A stretch of 64,000 nucleotides of DNA from NCBI GenBank assembly GCA_030533445.1, contig CM060069.1, positions 2,140,756-2,204,755 on the forward strand. The letters run 5' to 3'. Both the position numbers and the translations under genes were made by a program. How positions within the stretch are numbered: the stretch's first letter is position 1; every line of letters starts with the position of its first letter. Positions 48,701 through 61,900 of the stretch are shown here, in pieces. This DNA comes from Cyprinodon diabolis (taxonomy: Eukaryota; Chordata; Actinopteri; Cyprinodontiformes; Cyprinodontidae). Under the pieces are notes generated by a model. The model made no database searches, was not told the origin of the DNA, and saw only the letters and a program-made list of their open reading frames with translations.

Positions 48701-51700
48701 TCTGCGTGGTACCACCTCCTCTGCATAGTTTTTCCTCCTCTGCGTGGTTCCTCCTCCTCTGCATGGTTCCACCTCCTCTGCATAGTTTTTCCTCCTCTGC
48801 ATAGTTTTTCCTCCTCTGCATAGTTCCTCCTCCTCTGCATGGTTCCACCTCCTCTGCATAGTTTTTCCTCCTCTGCATAGTTCCTCCTCCTCTGCGTGGT
48901 TCCACCTCCTCTGCGTGGTACCACCTCCTCTGCATAGTTTTTCCTCCTCTGCGTGGTTCCTCCTCCTCTGCATGGTTCCACCTCCTCTGCATAGTTTTTC
49001 CTCCTCTGCATAGTTTTTCCTCCTCTGCATAGTTCCTCCTCCTCTGCATGGTTCCACCTCCTCTGCATAGTTTTTCCTCCTCTGCATAGTTCCTCCTCCT
49101 CTGCGTGGTTCCACCTCCTCTGCGTGGTACCACCTCCTCTGCATAGTTTTTCCTCCTCTGCATGGTTCCTCCTCCTCTGCGTGTTTCCACCTCCTCTGCG
49201 TGGTACCACCTCCTCTGCGTGGTACCACCTCCTCTGCATAATTTTTCCTCCTCTGCATAGTTCCTCCTCCTCTGCATGGTTCCTCCTCCTCTGCGTGGTT
49301 CCACCTCCTCTGCGTGGTACCACCTCCTCTGCATAGTTTTTCCTCCTCTGCATAGTTTTTCCTCCTCTGCATGGTTCCTCCTCCTCTGCGTGTTTCCACC
49401 TCCTCTGCGTGTTTCCACCTCCTCTGCGTGGTACCACCTCCTCTGCATAATTTTTCCTCCTCTGCATAGTTCCTCCTCCTCTGCATGGTTCCTCCTCCTC
49501 TGCATAGTTTTTCCTCCTCTGCATAGTTTTTCCTCCTCTGCATAGTTCCTCCTCCTCTGCATGGTTCCACCTCCTCTGCATAGTTTTTCCTCCACTGCAT
49601 AGCTCCTCCTCCTCTGCGTGGTTCCACCTCCTCTGCGTGGTACCACCTCCTCTGCATAATTTTTCCTCCTCTGCATAGTTCCTCCTCCTCTGCATAGTTC
49701 CTCCTCCTCTGCATAGTTTTTCCTCCTCTGCATAGTTCCTCCTCCTCTGCGTGGTTCCTCCTCCTCTGCATAGTTTTTCCTCCTCTGCATAGTTTTTCCT
49801 CCTCTGCATAGTTTTTCCTCCTCTGCGTGGTTCCTCCTCCTCCTCTGCGTGGTTCCACCTCCTCTGCGTGGTTCCACCTCCTCTGCGTGGTTCCACCGCC
49901 TCTGCATAGTTCCTCCTCCTCTGCATGGTTCCTCCTCCTCTGCATAGTTTTTCCTCCTCTGCATAGTTTTTCCTCCTCTGCATAGTTCCTCCTCCTCTGC
50001 ATGGTTCCTCCTCCTCTAGATAGTTTTAACTCCTCTGCATAGTTTTTCCTCCTCTAGATAGTTTTTCCTCCTCTGCATAGTTTTTCCTCCTCTGCATAGT
50101 TTTTCCTCCTCCTCTGCATGGTTCCTCCTCCTCTGCATAGTTTTTCCTCCTCTGCATAGTTTTTCCTCCTCTGCGTGGTTCCTCCTCCTCCTCTGCGTGG
50201 TTCCACCGCCTCTGCATAGTTTTTCCTCCACTGCATAGTTTTTCCTCCTCTGCGTGGTTCCTCCTCCTGCTCTGCGTGGTTCCACCTCCTCTGCGTGGTT
50301 CCTCCTCCTCCTCTGCATGGTACCACCTCCTCTGCATAGTTTTTCCTCCTCTGCATAGTTTTTCCTCCTCTGCATAGTTCCTCCTCCTCTGCATGGTTCC
50401 TCCTCCTCTGCATAGTTTTTCCTCCTCTGCATAGTTTTTCCTCCTCTGCATAGTTTTTCCTCCTCCTCTGCATGGTTCCTCCTCCTCTGCATAGTTTTTC
50501 CTCCTCTGGGTGGTTCCTCCTCCTCCTCTGCGTGGTTCCTCCTCCTCCTCTGCGTGGTTCCACCGCCTCTGCATAGTTTTTCCTCCACTGCATAGTTTTT
50601 CCTCCTCTGCGTGGTTCCTCCTCCTCCTCTGCATGGTACCACCTCCTCTGCATAGTTTTTCCTCCTCTGCATGGTTCCTCCTCCTCTGCGTGGTTCCTCC
50701 TCCTCTGCGTGGTACCACCTCCTCTGCATGGTTTTTCCTCCTCTTCATGGTTCCTCCTCCTCTGCGTGGTTCCACCTCCTCTGCGTGGTACCACCTCCTC
50801 TGCATGGTTTCTCCTCCTCTGCATGGTTCCTCCTCCTCTGCATGGTTTTTCCTCCTCTGCGTGGTTCCACCTCCTCTGCATGGTTTTTCCTCCTCTGCAT
50901 GGTTCCTCCTCCTCTGCGTGGTTCCACCTCCTCTGCATAGTTTTTCCTCCTCTGCATAGTTTCTCCTCCTCTGCATGGTTCCTCCTCCTCTGCGTGGTTC
51001 CACCTCCTCTGCGTGGTACCACCTCCTCTGCATAGTTTTTCCTCCTCTGCATGGTTCCTCCTCCTCTGCGTGGTTCCACCTCCTCTGCGTGGTTCCTCCT
51101 CCTCCTCTGCATTGTTCCACCTCCTCTGCGTGGTTCCACCTCCTCTGCATGGTTCCTCCTCCTCTCCGTGGTTCCACCTCCTCTGCATAGTTTTCCTCCT
51201 CTGCATGGTTCCTCCTCCTCTCCGTGGTTCCACCTCCTCTGCATAGTTTTTCCTCCTCTGCGTGGTTCCTGTTGCTGCTGTTATTATATGATGACTTCCA
51301 CAAATCTGGAAAAAGTTTGATGGAGGAACCATCCATCAGCCATCCATCATCCATCCATCATTCATCCATCCATCATCCATCCATCCATCATCCATCCATC
51401 ATCCATCCATCCATCATCCATCCATCATCCATCCATCCATCATCCATCCATCCATCCATCATCCATCCATCATTCATCCATCCATCATCCATCCATCATT
51501 CATCCATCCATCATCCATCCATCATCCATCCATCCATCATCCATCCCTAATTCATCCATCCATCCATCCCTCATCCATCATCCATCCATTCATCCATCCA
51601 TCCATCATCCATCCATCCATCCATCATCCATCCATCATCCATCATCCATCCATCATCCATCATTCATTCATCCATCCATTATCCATCCATCATCCATCCA

Positions 51701-54275
51701 TCCATTATCCATCCATCATCCATCCATCATTCATCCATCCATCCATCCATCCATCCATCATCCATCCATCATCCATCCATCATCCATCATCCATCCATCA
51801 TCCATCCATCATTCATCATCCATCCATCATCCATCCATCCATCCATCCATCCATCCATCATCCATCCATCCATCATCCATCCATCATCCATCCATCCATC
51901 ATCCATCCATCATTCATCCATCCATCATTCATCCATCCATCATCCATCCATCCATTATCCATCCATCCATTATCCATCCATTATCCATCCATCATCCATC
52001 CATCCATCATCCATCCATCATTCATCCATCCATCCTCCATCCATCCATCATCCATCCATCCATCCATCATCCATCCTCCATCCATCCATCCTCCATCCAT
52101 CCTCCATCCATCATCCATCCATCCATCCATCCATCCATCCATCATTCATCCATCCTCCATCCATCCTCCATCCATCATCCATCCATCCATCCATCCATCA
52201 TTCATCCATCATTTATCCATCCATCCATCATCCATCCATCATCCATCCATCATCCATCCATCCATCCACCATCCATCATCCATTCATCCATCATCCATTC
52301 ATCCATCATTTATCCATCCATCCATCCTCCATCCATCATCCATCCATCCATCCATCCATCATTCATCCATCATTTATCCATCCATCCATCATCCATCCAT
52401 CATCCATCCATCATCCATCCATCCATCCACCATCCATCCTCCATCCATCCATCATCCATCCTCCATCCATCCATCCTCCATCCATCCTCCATCCATCATC
52501 CATCCATCCATCCATCCATCATTCATCCATCCTCCATCCATCCTCCATCCATCATCCATCCATCCATCCATCCATCATTCATCCATCATTTATCCATCCA
52601 TCCATCATCCATCCATCATCCATCCATCATCCATCCATCCATCCACCATCCATCCATCCATTCATCCATCATCCATCATCCATCATCCATCATCCATTCA
52701 TCCATCATCCATCCATTCATCCATCCTTCCATCCATCCATCCATCATACATCCATTCATCCATCCATCCATCCATCATCCATCCATCCATCCATCATTCA
52801 TCCATCATTCATCCATCCTCCATCCATCCTCCATCCATCATCCATCCATCCATCCATCCATCCATCCATCCATCATTCATCCATCATTTATCCATCCATC
52901 CATCCATCATCCATCCATCATCCATCCATCCATCCACCATCCATCATCCATTCATCCATCATCCATTCATCCATCCATCCATCCATTCATCCATCATCCA
53001 TTCATCCATCATCCATTCATCCATCCATCATTCATCCATCCTTCCATCATCCATCCATCCATCCATCATCCATCCATCCATCCATCATCCATCCATCCAT
53101 CCTTCCATCATCCATCCATCCATCCATCCATTCATCCATCATCCATCCATCCATTCATCCATCCATCATCCATCCATCCATCCATCATCCATCCATCCAT
53201 TCATCCATCATCCATTCATCCATCCATCCATCCACCCATCATCCATCCATCCATCCATCCATCATCCATTCATCCATGCATCCATCATCCATCCATCATC
53301 CATCCATCATCCATCATCCATCCATCCATCCATCATCCATCCATCCATCCATCATCCATCCATTCATCCATCCATCCATCCATCATCCATCCATTCATCC
53401 ATCACCCATTCATCCATCCATCCATCATCCATCCATCCATCCATTCATCCATCCATCATCCATCCATCCATCCATCCATTCATCCATCCATCCATCCATT
53501 CATCCATCCATCCATTCATCCATCCATCATCCATCCATTCATCCATCCATCATCCATCCATCCATCCATCATCCATCCATCCATCCATCATCCATCCATT
53601 CATCCATCCATCCATCCATCATCCATCCATTCATCCATCACCCATTCATCCATCCATCCATCATCCATCCATCCATCCATTCATCCATCCATCATCCATT
53701 CATCCATCCATCATCCATCCATCCATCCATCATCCATCCATCCATCCAGTGTCTGAGGGCTGTGTTCTCCTAACCAGGCTGGTAGATCTTCATGTCGTCC
53801 TTCTCTGTGTTTGTTGATAGAAAGTCTGTGCAGAGGTGGAGGAGAGCGAGCGATCGGTCAAAGAACTTCAGCTGGATGTTTCAGCCCTTAGAAGGAGGCT
53901 CAGAGCTCGGCAGCAGGGCTCAGCAGAAGGAGGTGCTGAGGAGCAGCACAGCTTAGCAGGAGGTAAGACGCGGCGGCGCCTGCAGCTGTCTGGACTCTGG
54001 CGTCCGTCCTCACTGGCTGTGTTTTCACAGGTGATGCATCTGCAGCTCAGCCCAGGAGGAACCAGCTGCTGCTGGAGGCAGTCAGAGCGCTGCTAGGCTC
54101 CGCCCCCCTCTTCCTCACACAGACTCTGGACCTGCAGGCCGTCCCGGTTCCAGATAAAACCGCTTCACCTCAGAACGCTGAGGACACTGAACAGGAAGAG
54201 AGCTGTGGGAAGAGGCAGAGGGAGGAGCTGCAGGGGAGGGGGAGGAAACGGAGGAGGAGCAGCTCCCCATCATGA
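39728..54275 (+). CDS. abraxas1: Abraxas 1, BRCA1-A complex subunit
   Basis: Scaffold of the nuclear BRCA1-A complex, which brings BRCC36 deubiquitinase and BRCA1 to K63-ubiquitin at DNA breaks. Exons: 39728-39808, 45400-45490, 45591-45627, 45696-45762, 47857-48053, 48122-48241, 48316-48400, 53821-53962, 54031-54275. Phases join into 354 codons; human has 409. The MPN- domain spans exons 1-6 ([50 protein letters not shown]) and, as in the family, lacks the metal-binding JAMM residues. Exons 7-8 encode a coiled coil ([18 protein letters not shown]) that pairs with BRCC36. The basic tail KRRR is a likely nuclear signal. The protein ends SSSPS-stop, without the Phe of the SPxF motif that BRCA1 BRCT domains bind. 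Introns 1, 4 and 7 are filled with tandem repeats. Confidence 0.93.
40311..45208. repeat. 20-bp minisatellite, about 245 units (abraxas1 intron 1)
   Basis: Unit ggaggtctctgctttaaggc or ggaggtctgtgctttaaggt, G/T-rich on the sense strand. Variant units recur in the same order: ctgtactgta at 41601 and 42279, ctaagctttg at 41801 and 42459. This points to a duplicated block of about 660-680 bp; a third ctgtactgta lies at 44386. It ends about 190 bp before exon 2. Confidence 0.95.
45789..45992 (-). repeat. Dispersed fish repeat, partial copy
   Basis: Reverse-strand copy of the 17604 family, from gattcaaagttttctatct to gcccactggggg. It is cut short where the next array starts. It lies in abraxas1 intron 4. 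Confidence 0.8.
45993..47514. repeat. CATC-rich complex minisatellite (abraxas1 intron 4)
   Basis: Blocks of catcatccatccaccc and atcatccgtcacgcatccac alternate with variable spacing. Two long plus-strand frames (over 500 codons, His/Pro/Ser-rich) run through it. They exist only because the repeats contain no stop codon. They overlap an intron and are not genes. Confidence 0.93.
48440..51278. repeat. 19-bp minisatellite, about 149 units (abraxas1 intron 7)
   Basis: Unit cctcctctgcatagttttt with cgtggtt, catggtt and cgtggtacca variants. A 19-bp period makes all three frames equivalent, so the minus strand shows three overlapping frames of about 460-500 codons with the same [12 protein letters not shown] text. 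None is a gene. Confidence 0.95.
51325..53750. repeat. (CATC)n satellite (abraxas1 intron 7)
   Basis: About 2.4 kb of catccatcc with frequent catt and catcatcc shifts. It ends about 70 bp before exon 8. Confidence 0.95.
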
Positions 54276-54385
54276 ACCACATGGATCCAAACTCCAGGAG
54301 GTCTTATTTTATTTTTTATGGAAATCTTTATTTTTTCCAGTGTTTCTCAGATGAATAAAATCTTTAATGTTTCAGAATGACTCTC
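54276..54385 (+). terminator. abraxas1 3' UTR and polyadenylation signal
   Basis: AATAAA at 54354-54359, about 80 bases after the stop codon. Confidence 0.6.
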
Positions 54386-54476
54386 CTGTAGAAATTGTTT
54401 TATTTATTTATTTTTGTCTCATTGTGTTTAGTCTTCTCTAAAATTTTCAGGAAGCAAGAAAAACTGATTATTTTTT

Positions 54477-54994
54477 AGTTAAAGCTACAGTGTGTAATAA
54501 TTACAGGGATATACAGTCAGAAATGTAATATATTATACATAACTATGTTATTTATCATCATCTACGAGCTCAGCCTCTTAACCTTAATATTTGCGTTGCC
54601 TTAGAATTGGTTATTTATAATTACATAGCAGCGGGTCTCGCAGCCATGGAGGCAGACATCTTTGCGCTACGGCAGCGCAGAGCCAACAAACTAGCGATTG
54701 CGAGATCGCCCATTACGCTCGAAAGTAACTACGGCAAGTTGAGAAAGATGAACTGAGACGGTACTGAAATCTATACCCTACACAGACTAATGAAATACTA
54801 TCTGTAAAATGATCTATGTAAACAAACCTCATCACTTGAGAAGGTAGGTGATGCGGACGTCGTGGAAGACATTTTGTCCCGTAACGCTCGCCGTACTGTT
54901 GGGGGGGAGAAGCGGTGGGGGGGAGATGTTCATGTTGCTGCGGTCTGCAGTCTGGACGTTAGATGTTGCTAAAAATTACACACTGTAGCTTTAA
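54477..54994. mobile_element. TTAA-flanked MITE
   Basis: The ends are TTAAAGCTACAGTGTGTAAT and its exact complement ATTACACACTGTAGCTTTAA. If TTAA is the target site, the inverted repeats are 16 bp. It resembles piggyBac- or Kolobok-type MITEs. No transposase. Confidence 0.65.
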
Positions 54995-55383
54995 ATAAAT
55001 ATTTGAGGATTTGTAAAGTCTATCAACATGCATCATAAAGTCAAACTTGAGGAGTGATGAAGCCTCTGTTACCAGGTAGCCGCCTCCGGAAGTGGTTCAG
55101 ATCATGGGGAACTTCAGCAGGCATTTAAACAGCCTCAACGTTCAGTCAACATGCGGGAGTTTGGATAGATTCTAAGAATAGATTGGTTGTTTTTCCAACC
55201 AATCCAACTGGTTTATTTTAGTTAGATCAAACAATGTAATGATCAAAAGCCGCTGGTTACAGATGTAACATTAGTTTTAAGGGGTGTTGCTTTCTAGTGA
55301 CCACCGTCAGTTGGATGACATTGACTTCCATTCCTGAGGTTGATGGTTTGAGCACCGCCTCAGACTTTTGAAAGTTGCAATAG

Positions 55384-56503
55384 TACACTGCCTGGCCAAA
55401 AAAAGTCGGCATTTCCTAAACAACCATGTCTAAAGACACATCCTGTGGTCGTGGAAAAGATGTTAGTCTGTTGAGAAGGGTCAAATCATTGGCATGCATC
55501 AAGCAGAGAAAACATCTAAAGAGATGCAGAAACTACTAAAATTTGGTTAAGAACTGTCCAACGCATTATTAAAAACTGGAAGGATAGTGGGGACCCATCA
55601 TCTTCAAGGAAGAAATGTGGCAGGAAGAAAAACCTGAATGATGGTGATCGGCGATCACTTAAACGTGTGGTGAGATCAAATGGAAGAAAAACAACAGTAG
55701 AACTCAGGGCTATGTTTAATACTGAAAGTAAGAGCATTTCCACACGCACAATGCGAAGGGAACTCAAGGGATTGGGACTGAACAGCTGTGTAGCCGTAAG
55801 AAAACCACTAATCAGTGAAAAAAAGGCTTCAATTTGCTAGAGAGCATAAAGATTGGACTGTGGAGCAATGGAAGAAGGTCATGTGGTCTGATGAGTCCAG
55901 ATTTACCCTGTTCCAGAGTGATGGGCCAATCAGGGTAAGAAGTGATGCACCCACCATGCCTAGTGCCTACTGTACAAGCCTGTGGGGGCGGGGTTATGAT
56001 CTGGGGTTGCTGCAGTTGCTCAGGTCTAGGTTCGGCAACAGCATGTGCTCAAAGAATGAGGTCAACTGACGACCTGAATATACTGAATGACCAGGTTATT
56101 CCATCAATGGACTTTTCCTTCCCTGATGGCACAGGCACATTCCAAGATGACAATGCCAGGATTCATCGGGCTCAATAGTGAAAGACTGGTTCAGGGAGCA
56201 TGACTCATCATTTTCACACATGGATTGGCCACCACAGAGTCCAGACCTCAACCCCATTGAGAATCTTTGGGATGTGCTAGAGAGGGCTTTGTGCAGCGGT
56301 CAGACTCTACCATCATCAATGCAAGATCTTGGTGAAAAATGAATACAACACTAGATGGAAATAAATCTTTAGACATTGCAGAAGCTTATCGAAACAATGC
56401 CACAGAGAATGCGTGCTGTAATCAAAGCTAAAGGCGGTCCAACAAAGTATAAGAGTCAATGACCTTTTTTTGGTGGCGACTTTTTTTTTGGCCAGGCAGT
56501 GTA
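55384..56503 (+). mobile_element. Tc1/mariner element with dead transposase
   Basis: The element spans 55386-56501 between TA dinucleotides (55384-55385 and 56502-56503). Its ends are CACTGCCTGGCCAAAAAAAG and the complementary TTTTTTTGGCCAGGCAGTG. The transposase is readable in pieces: a helix-turn-helix region (about 55530-55800), VMWSDESRF with the first Asp (about 55875-55905), DNARIHRAQ (about 56150), and [19 protein letters not shown] with the third acidic site (about 56225-56285). Frameshifts and stops separate them, so it cannot code for an active enzyme. Confidence 0.85.
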
Positions 56504-57055
56504 CTTAACAAGTATTCTGGCTAATGTGGCTAATTTGTGTTGGTTGCCCTTCTACAAACATAGACTGGGTAAAAACACTAGATTGGTTGGTTTAGCCAAA
56601 GGAGTAGTTGAACACATAAATTCCAACCCGATTAAAACCAAAATCTGTAGAAAAACTATCATGTTTGAATAAAAATGACTAACACCTTTCCTTTTGCTCA
56701 TTATTGCCCAATTTGCACAAAAACTTCCACTGTCTGCTTGAGCTAATTTCACTAAAACGGCAAAAAAACAGTGAATTAAATGATTGCTCTTATCTAAGAC
56801 ATTTTACACACAAAATAAGGAACGCAAGATTTCATTATACAGACCAATCATTAACCTTTTCAAAGGAACTTAAATGGGAAAAAGAAAAACAATTGCAAAA
56901 AGTCCCAGATTATATTACTAACTGTAGTTCTGCTCTCCACCAATAGGTGGCGACATGAAGCTTCATGAACTGTGGGCATCGGTGAAGCAATTAGCCCAAA
57001 CGCTTCATTGAGGCTTCATCTCAACATCACAGCGTTTCGATTTCGCAGCGTTCTG
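56504..57055. other. Unassigned DNA between convergent genes
   Basis: AT-rich with no exon or clear transposon end. Short open frames only. Confidence 0.35.
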
Positions 57056-57182
57056 GTCAGCTCCACAGGCGGCCCCGTCCAGGAAACACAGCCAGGCAGA
57101 CGAGCCCCCAGCCAGCTCCCATGTCAGAGGATGAAGAGAGCACATCCAGTTAGTCACAGTCAGAGAAACAGGAACACACTGG
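57056..57182 (-). repeat. Dispersed fish repeat, partial copy
   Basis: Reverse-strand copy of the 17604 family, including cagctccacaggcggccccg and gatgaagagagcacatccag. Confidence 0.75.
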
Positions 57183-57199
57183 AAAAATAATATGAATTT

Positions 57200-58712
57200 A
57201 AAGTGATTTCAAATTGACTCTTAGTTTCCTGTTACTGTAGTTATTTTAAATAAATCCCACTCCGCCAACATCCTTATTCATATGTTCACATTTATGGATT
57301 GCAACTAAAAATATTTCATTTTTAATTTATATGAAATAATCCATCGTAGTGAAGAACAACAGCTTAGATCATTTTAAATCATCCAGTCAGTGTCAGTTTA
57401 GTCTGTTAACCCCTGAAGACTGGTCATGTTGATCTATTTATAGAAATGGCCGAAACACAGTCACATGGTGTTTGATCCACACACCTTTCAAATCAGGTTT
57501 TAAAATTTCTAAAACATTTTTGAAAATTATTTTTTCAAATTCCACTTGACATGTGTGACTCTTAATCTTTAGCCCCGCCCCCTAATGGCCGCTTTTACTG
57601 GAAACTAGAAGCTCAGACCTTTCCACGGAGGGGTCAGAGGTCATTGTGCGACCATTTCAGGGGATGTAACCGACATGCGTTCCATAATTTGCTCTGCTAT
57701 TCTTATTTTCTATTCAGGTTGGTGATTTTATTGGTAAATTTCAATGAAACAATTAAATCTTAGGACCACAGGCCTTGCTTTATGCAGGTCTCCAATAATG
57801 GAAATCAGAATATTTGTCTGACCAGATTCACTTTTATGAAGAGAAAAATATATGTTTGCATAATTTAGCTACTTCTGGCATCACTGCCTGGCAAACTGCT
57901 CACTAAACCCTTTATGGAACAAACACGCTTCAACTGATTGTCTAAATTTGCTTGAGTTCTAGTCAAGAATTGGATCTATAAGGTCTGAGGGTTCATCCAG
58001 AGTCTCTAATGGGCTTTCATGGTGTTTTGCAGAGAATACTTTGGAAAAAAAATGTGGTCAGGCTAAATATTTTTCTTTTTTTTCTTTGTTTAATGACCTA
58101 TAAATCAGACATGGTGACATTTATATGGAAGTACACTGTACACTGAATTTTAAAGACTGATTTTTTTTACACATTAAATTCCTTACAATTAATTTCTATC
58201 TGGTGAAAATTCAGCTGCAAAAATGTGTCGACCTTCTGGTGAATTAAAGCCAAAGCAATCTGCACTCGATGCAGTAGAGCAGATTCTACCCAATGCAAAC
58301 ACATTTACAGCTCAACTTTTTTGCAGGCAAATTTTTACCAGATAAAAAATCAGTTTAAGGAATTCAATGTGTAAAAATAATCAGTGTTTAAAATTCTGTG
58401 TAAAAAAAAGGCAGATTTCAATGAGACAGTGTTTCTTCCATACATTTAAAATAGTTCTTCCACCTGAAAAAAATATTCCTCCATGCCTTTCTGTCACACA
58501 AATACAAACAATTGTATTTCCATTTCATAGTTTGGCAGCTAAATTTGCTTTAATTCACCTTTCATATGTGAATTAAACCAAGTTCAGCTCCCAAACTGTA
58601 TCAATTAGATTGATGTAATTTCAGGTAGAATTTGCCACTAAGAGCCTCAGGGCTCAATAAAGGCAGCCTGTAGTGGCTTTAAATGTCCAGCAGGTGTCAG
58701 TATTCAGTCAGT
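57200..58712. repeat. Local repeat pair with 61195-61495, interrupted
   Basis: tttcaaattgactcttagttt and a following 200 bp resemble 61195-61400. ttaaatgtccagcaggtgtc at about 58680 matches 61465-61490. About 1.2 kb of extra DNA lies between the two parts here. Confidence 0.45.
58145..58396. repeat. Foldback (long inverted repeat)
   Basis: Arms at about 58145-58224 and 58317-58396 are inverted copies with few mismatches (gaattttaaagactgattt against aatcagtgtttaaaattc). The loop is about 92 bp. Confidence 0.7.
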
Positions 58713-58906
58713 TTGTTAACATCTCTGAACCAGAATTTCATCCGCTCCGATTTCCACTCTTATCGACTGAAAGGCAATTTGTTTATTTCTTTTATTTATG
58801 GATGAAAATGATGCAAACAGAAGACAAGACGACAAGAGGAGATGTTTGAGAGTTAAATATAAACAAAGCAGAGTTCTGGAGTCAACAGCCAGACCGTCCT
58901 GCTGCT

Positions 58907-61900
58907 CTAATCCACATGTTTGATGCCACAGATTCTGGGATCCTTCATGAACTGAGGATGTTTGTGGGTCACCGGCATGAAACCTGCAGGTCAAAGAAAC
59001 TATAATTACCATCTGGGATCAGAACCAAGAAGCAAAGTGGATCAAATGGTCACATTCAGAGTTCTGAGCAGAGATGTGGAGGGTCGGCTGGTTGACCTGC
59101 AGCTGCAGAATCATTGCAATGCTGCTGCACTCTGCAGACCCACTCCCACAGAGGACACCTACCCAGAGAGTGGGCCTTCTTTATGGCTTTGGACACCTCC
59201 CTCTGCTTCTGTCCACATAACCCTGAGGGACACAGAGACACTGAGTGAGAGCGTCCACCACTACTGGCCAGCAGCAGCGGCGGCGGCTCACCTGTGATGT
59301 GTCGGCCATAGATCCTGCCTGTGTGAGGAGAGATGAACTGAGACAGCAGCTGAGGAAGGAAGGGAGGGACAACAGGTCAGAACACAGAAACTAATAAATC
59401 AATAAATGTTAAATTGGTGACCTGTTATATTGTTATTATTATTAGGGGTGTAAATAATAATGGTTTTGTATCGATGCATCGATCCAACAGTCGACGATCC
59501 GATGCATCGACACGTCCGCAAGAGAATCGATTCATGTTTATTTTTCCTCCGGTCTATTTTAATCCATTTGCTCCTGGGCGTAATTCTCCTCCCGTGCTGC
59601 GGTGGCGCTAAACCTATTTTGCCCTCCTACCTCGCTTCCTGGTTATACTCTTACAGCAGTGTGTTGCAGTGAGCTTGACGCAGACATTTTTGATTTATGC
59701 TCAATATTGAAGCTTGGTCTGTGCTACACGCTGTGGGTCTAGATACGGCCGAGGCGGCGAGGAAGTGGGGGCGAGTTTAGTCCGACGACGGAGGGACATG
59801 AGGGCCAAAAAGAGCGGAGATCCAGGAGGGAAAAGGCTCCCAGCGTTCTCGCGCACCTCGCTCTTCTAGCGGGTCAAACTTCACGAGTTGTTTTCCGCAA
59901 TTTCGGTCATAAAAACAAAACAAGCCGGCCTCCTGTCTGCGGTCAGCTACAATCTGGGAGAGGAGCAGCGGAGCGTCTGTGGAGGGGGGGGGCGTCTGGA
60001 GCCGAGGTATTGCATTGAACTCATTGCACTGATTAACTGCAGTATTTTTGCAGCATTTTTTGATGCAACTTTTCTATTTCTGTTATTTGCTGTTGTTTCT
60101 AAAAAAAAAAAAAATGCATAATGAAATTACAGCTTTCATTGATTTATTTCAAACTTGAAACTTTGTTTGGTGTAAAAAAATAAAAAAAACAATTAATCGA
60201 ATCGAATCGTGGTGTATTCTTGAGTACTGAAAATAATCGAATTGTTGGGTCAGGAAATCGATACTGAATCGAATCGCCATGATGGATGTGATTTACACCC
60301 CTAATAAATATTGTCTTGTTGCTGCATTTATTTTGTCAGGGAAAACTAATCCTGATCAGTTAAAAGTCAGGGAATTCTGAAATGATGTCAGACTGTGGAA
60401 ACCCTGAATAAAATAACTATGGATAATGATTCTCTAGAAAAGTCACATTATATTAATAGTATTATCTTGTATAAACATACCGTGACTCTAAAATAAAAGT
60501 TATTCATTTGTGACATTGACTTCTGTCTTGTGATTTATCTGAAGTTTTTAACCTGTCAAGTTTTTTTTCTAGATTTTTAACATTACAGTTTATATTTTTC
60601 CAAGCACACAACAGTTTAAAGCAAAGTTTAGTTAGAAAAGAATGTGCAGGAAGGATTGAAAAGCATGTTAACACGGTAATGTAGGCTGGAGTTCATTATC
60701 TGACGCATGCAGATACACACCAGGAACCTGGAAACTTAAAAAATACTGAATTACAAAAAACATTTAGAAAACAAACATGTTTCATTGATATATATACAAA
60801 AATGAATATTAGGAACTATATTTGCGTGCGTATTGCCTATGGGTATGCAGGACAGCAGCTCTGCCTACACCTGCCAGAGAGGATGACCTGTAGGGCAGTG
60901 GGTCTGGGTCAGAAACTTACTGGATGCTGGTTTTCTTGCATCCCATGAAGCTAACTGGTTTCCAGTAGCGATGGGTCCGCAGCTCTAATAGCTAAGCTGT
61001 GTTTATAAGCGCATCTGTCAACACAACGAATCTGCCAAAAAAATCTGATCTTTAGCGGTTTAATATCAAATTAATCAAGAAAAATGGATCATCCTGAAGG
61101 GAAAAGGGTTTTAGCCGAGCGGCACCATTCTGATCCCATATTTGATTTAATGTTCTTGCTCTGTCATCCTCTTCCTCTCACTCCAATCATCTGATTTCAA
61201 CATTGACTCTTAGTTTGCTGCTCTTCCTGTTCTTATCTTAAATGAATAAATCCTAGTCTCACATGCTCATTTAAAATTTTCGGTTATCTGTTCAAATTTA
61301 TGAATTGTCTAAAAAATATTTTAGAAAATATCAAACATATTTTCAATTTAAACTAAAATATGAAACAATACATCAAAGATAACAATGCTTTTAATTATAA
61401 TTTTATATATAGGTCATGAAATCAGTTTCACTTTAGCCTGTCAAAAGCTGCCTGTAGTGTCTGTAAATGTCCAGCAGGTGTCAGTATTCAGTGACACAGG
61501 ATCAATACAGTGTGCCATGGCGTTCATCAACTATTCAGCTCAGCGGAGCTGCCGCCATCGCTCTCACCTGGATGTTTTTAAAGTCCACGGTGACGCTGCA
61601 GAGGACGCAGCCCCTCTGGGGCTCCTTGGACGGACCCTCCGCCTTCAGGAGCTGCACAGAAAAACGTCCCGTTATTTCTGCCTCTAGCGGCGGACATTAG
61701 AGCTTCCTCACCGTACCTCACCCACCGGCTCATCCTGCAGCGCTTCAGCCGATGACAGGCTCCTGTGAGCTGCGGGGGGAACAGAAAAACGGCCCGATCA
61801 GACCCAATAAAGGTTCCGGTTCTACAAACCGGACAGGTTTGGGTTCAGGAGAGGGGGAACCGGTTCGGACTCGGTCACTCACCGCTGTTCCTCTGGAGAA

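Noticed and set aside
48471..51354. Several minus-strand frames of 195-497 codons with Glu/Arg/Gly repeats
   Set aside because: A 19-bp repeat without stops keeps all three frames open and gives the same text in each. They lie antisense in abraxas1 intron 7.
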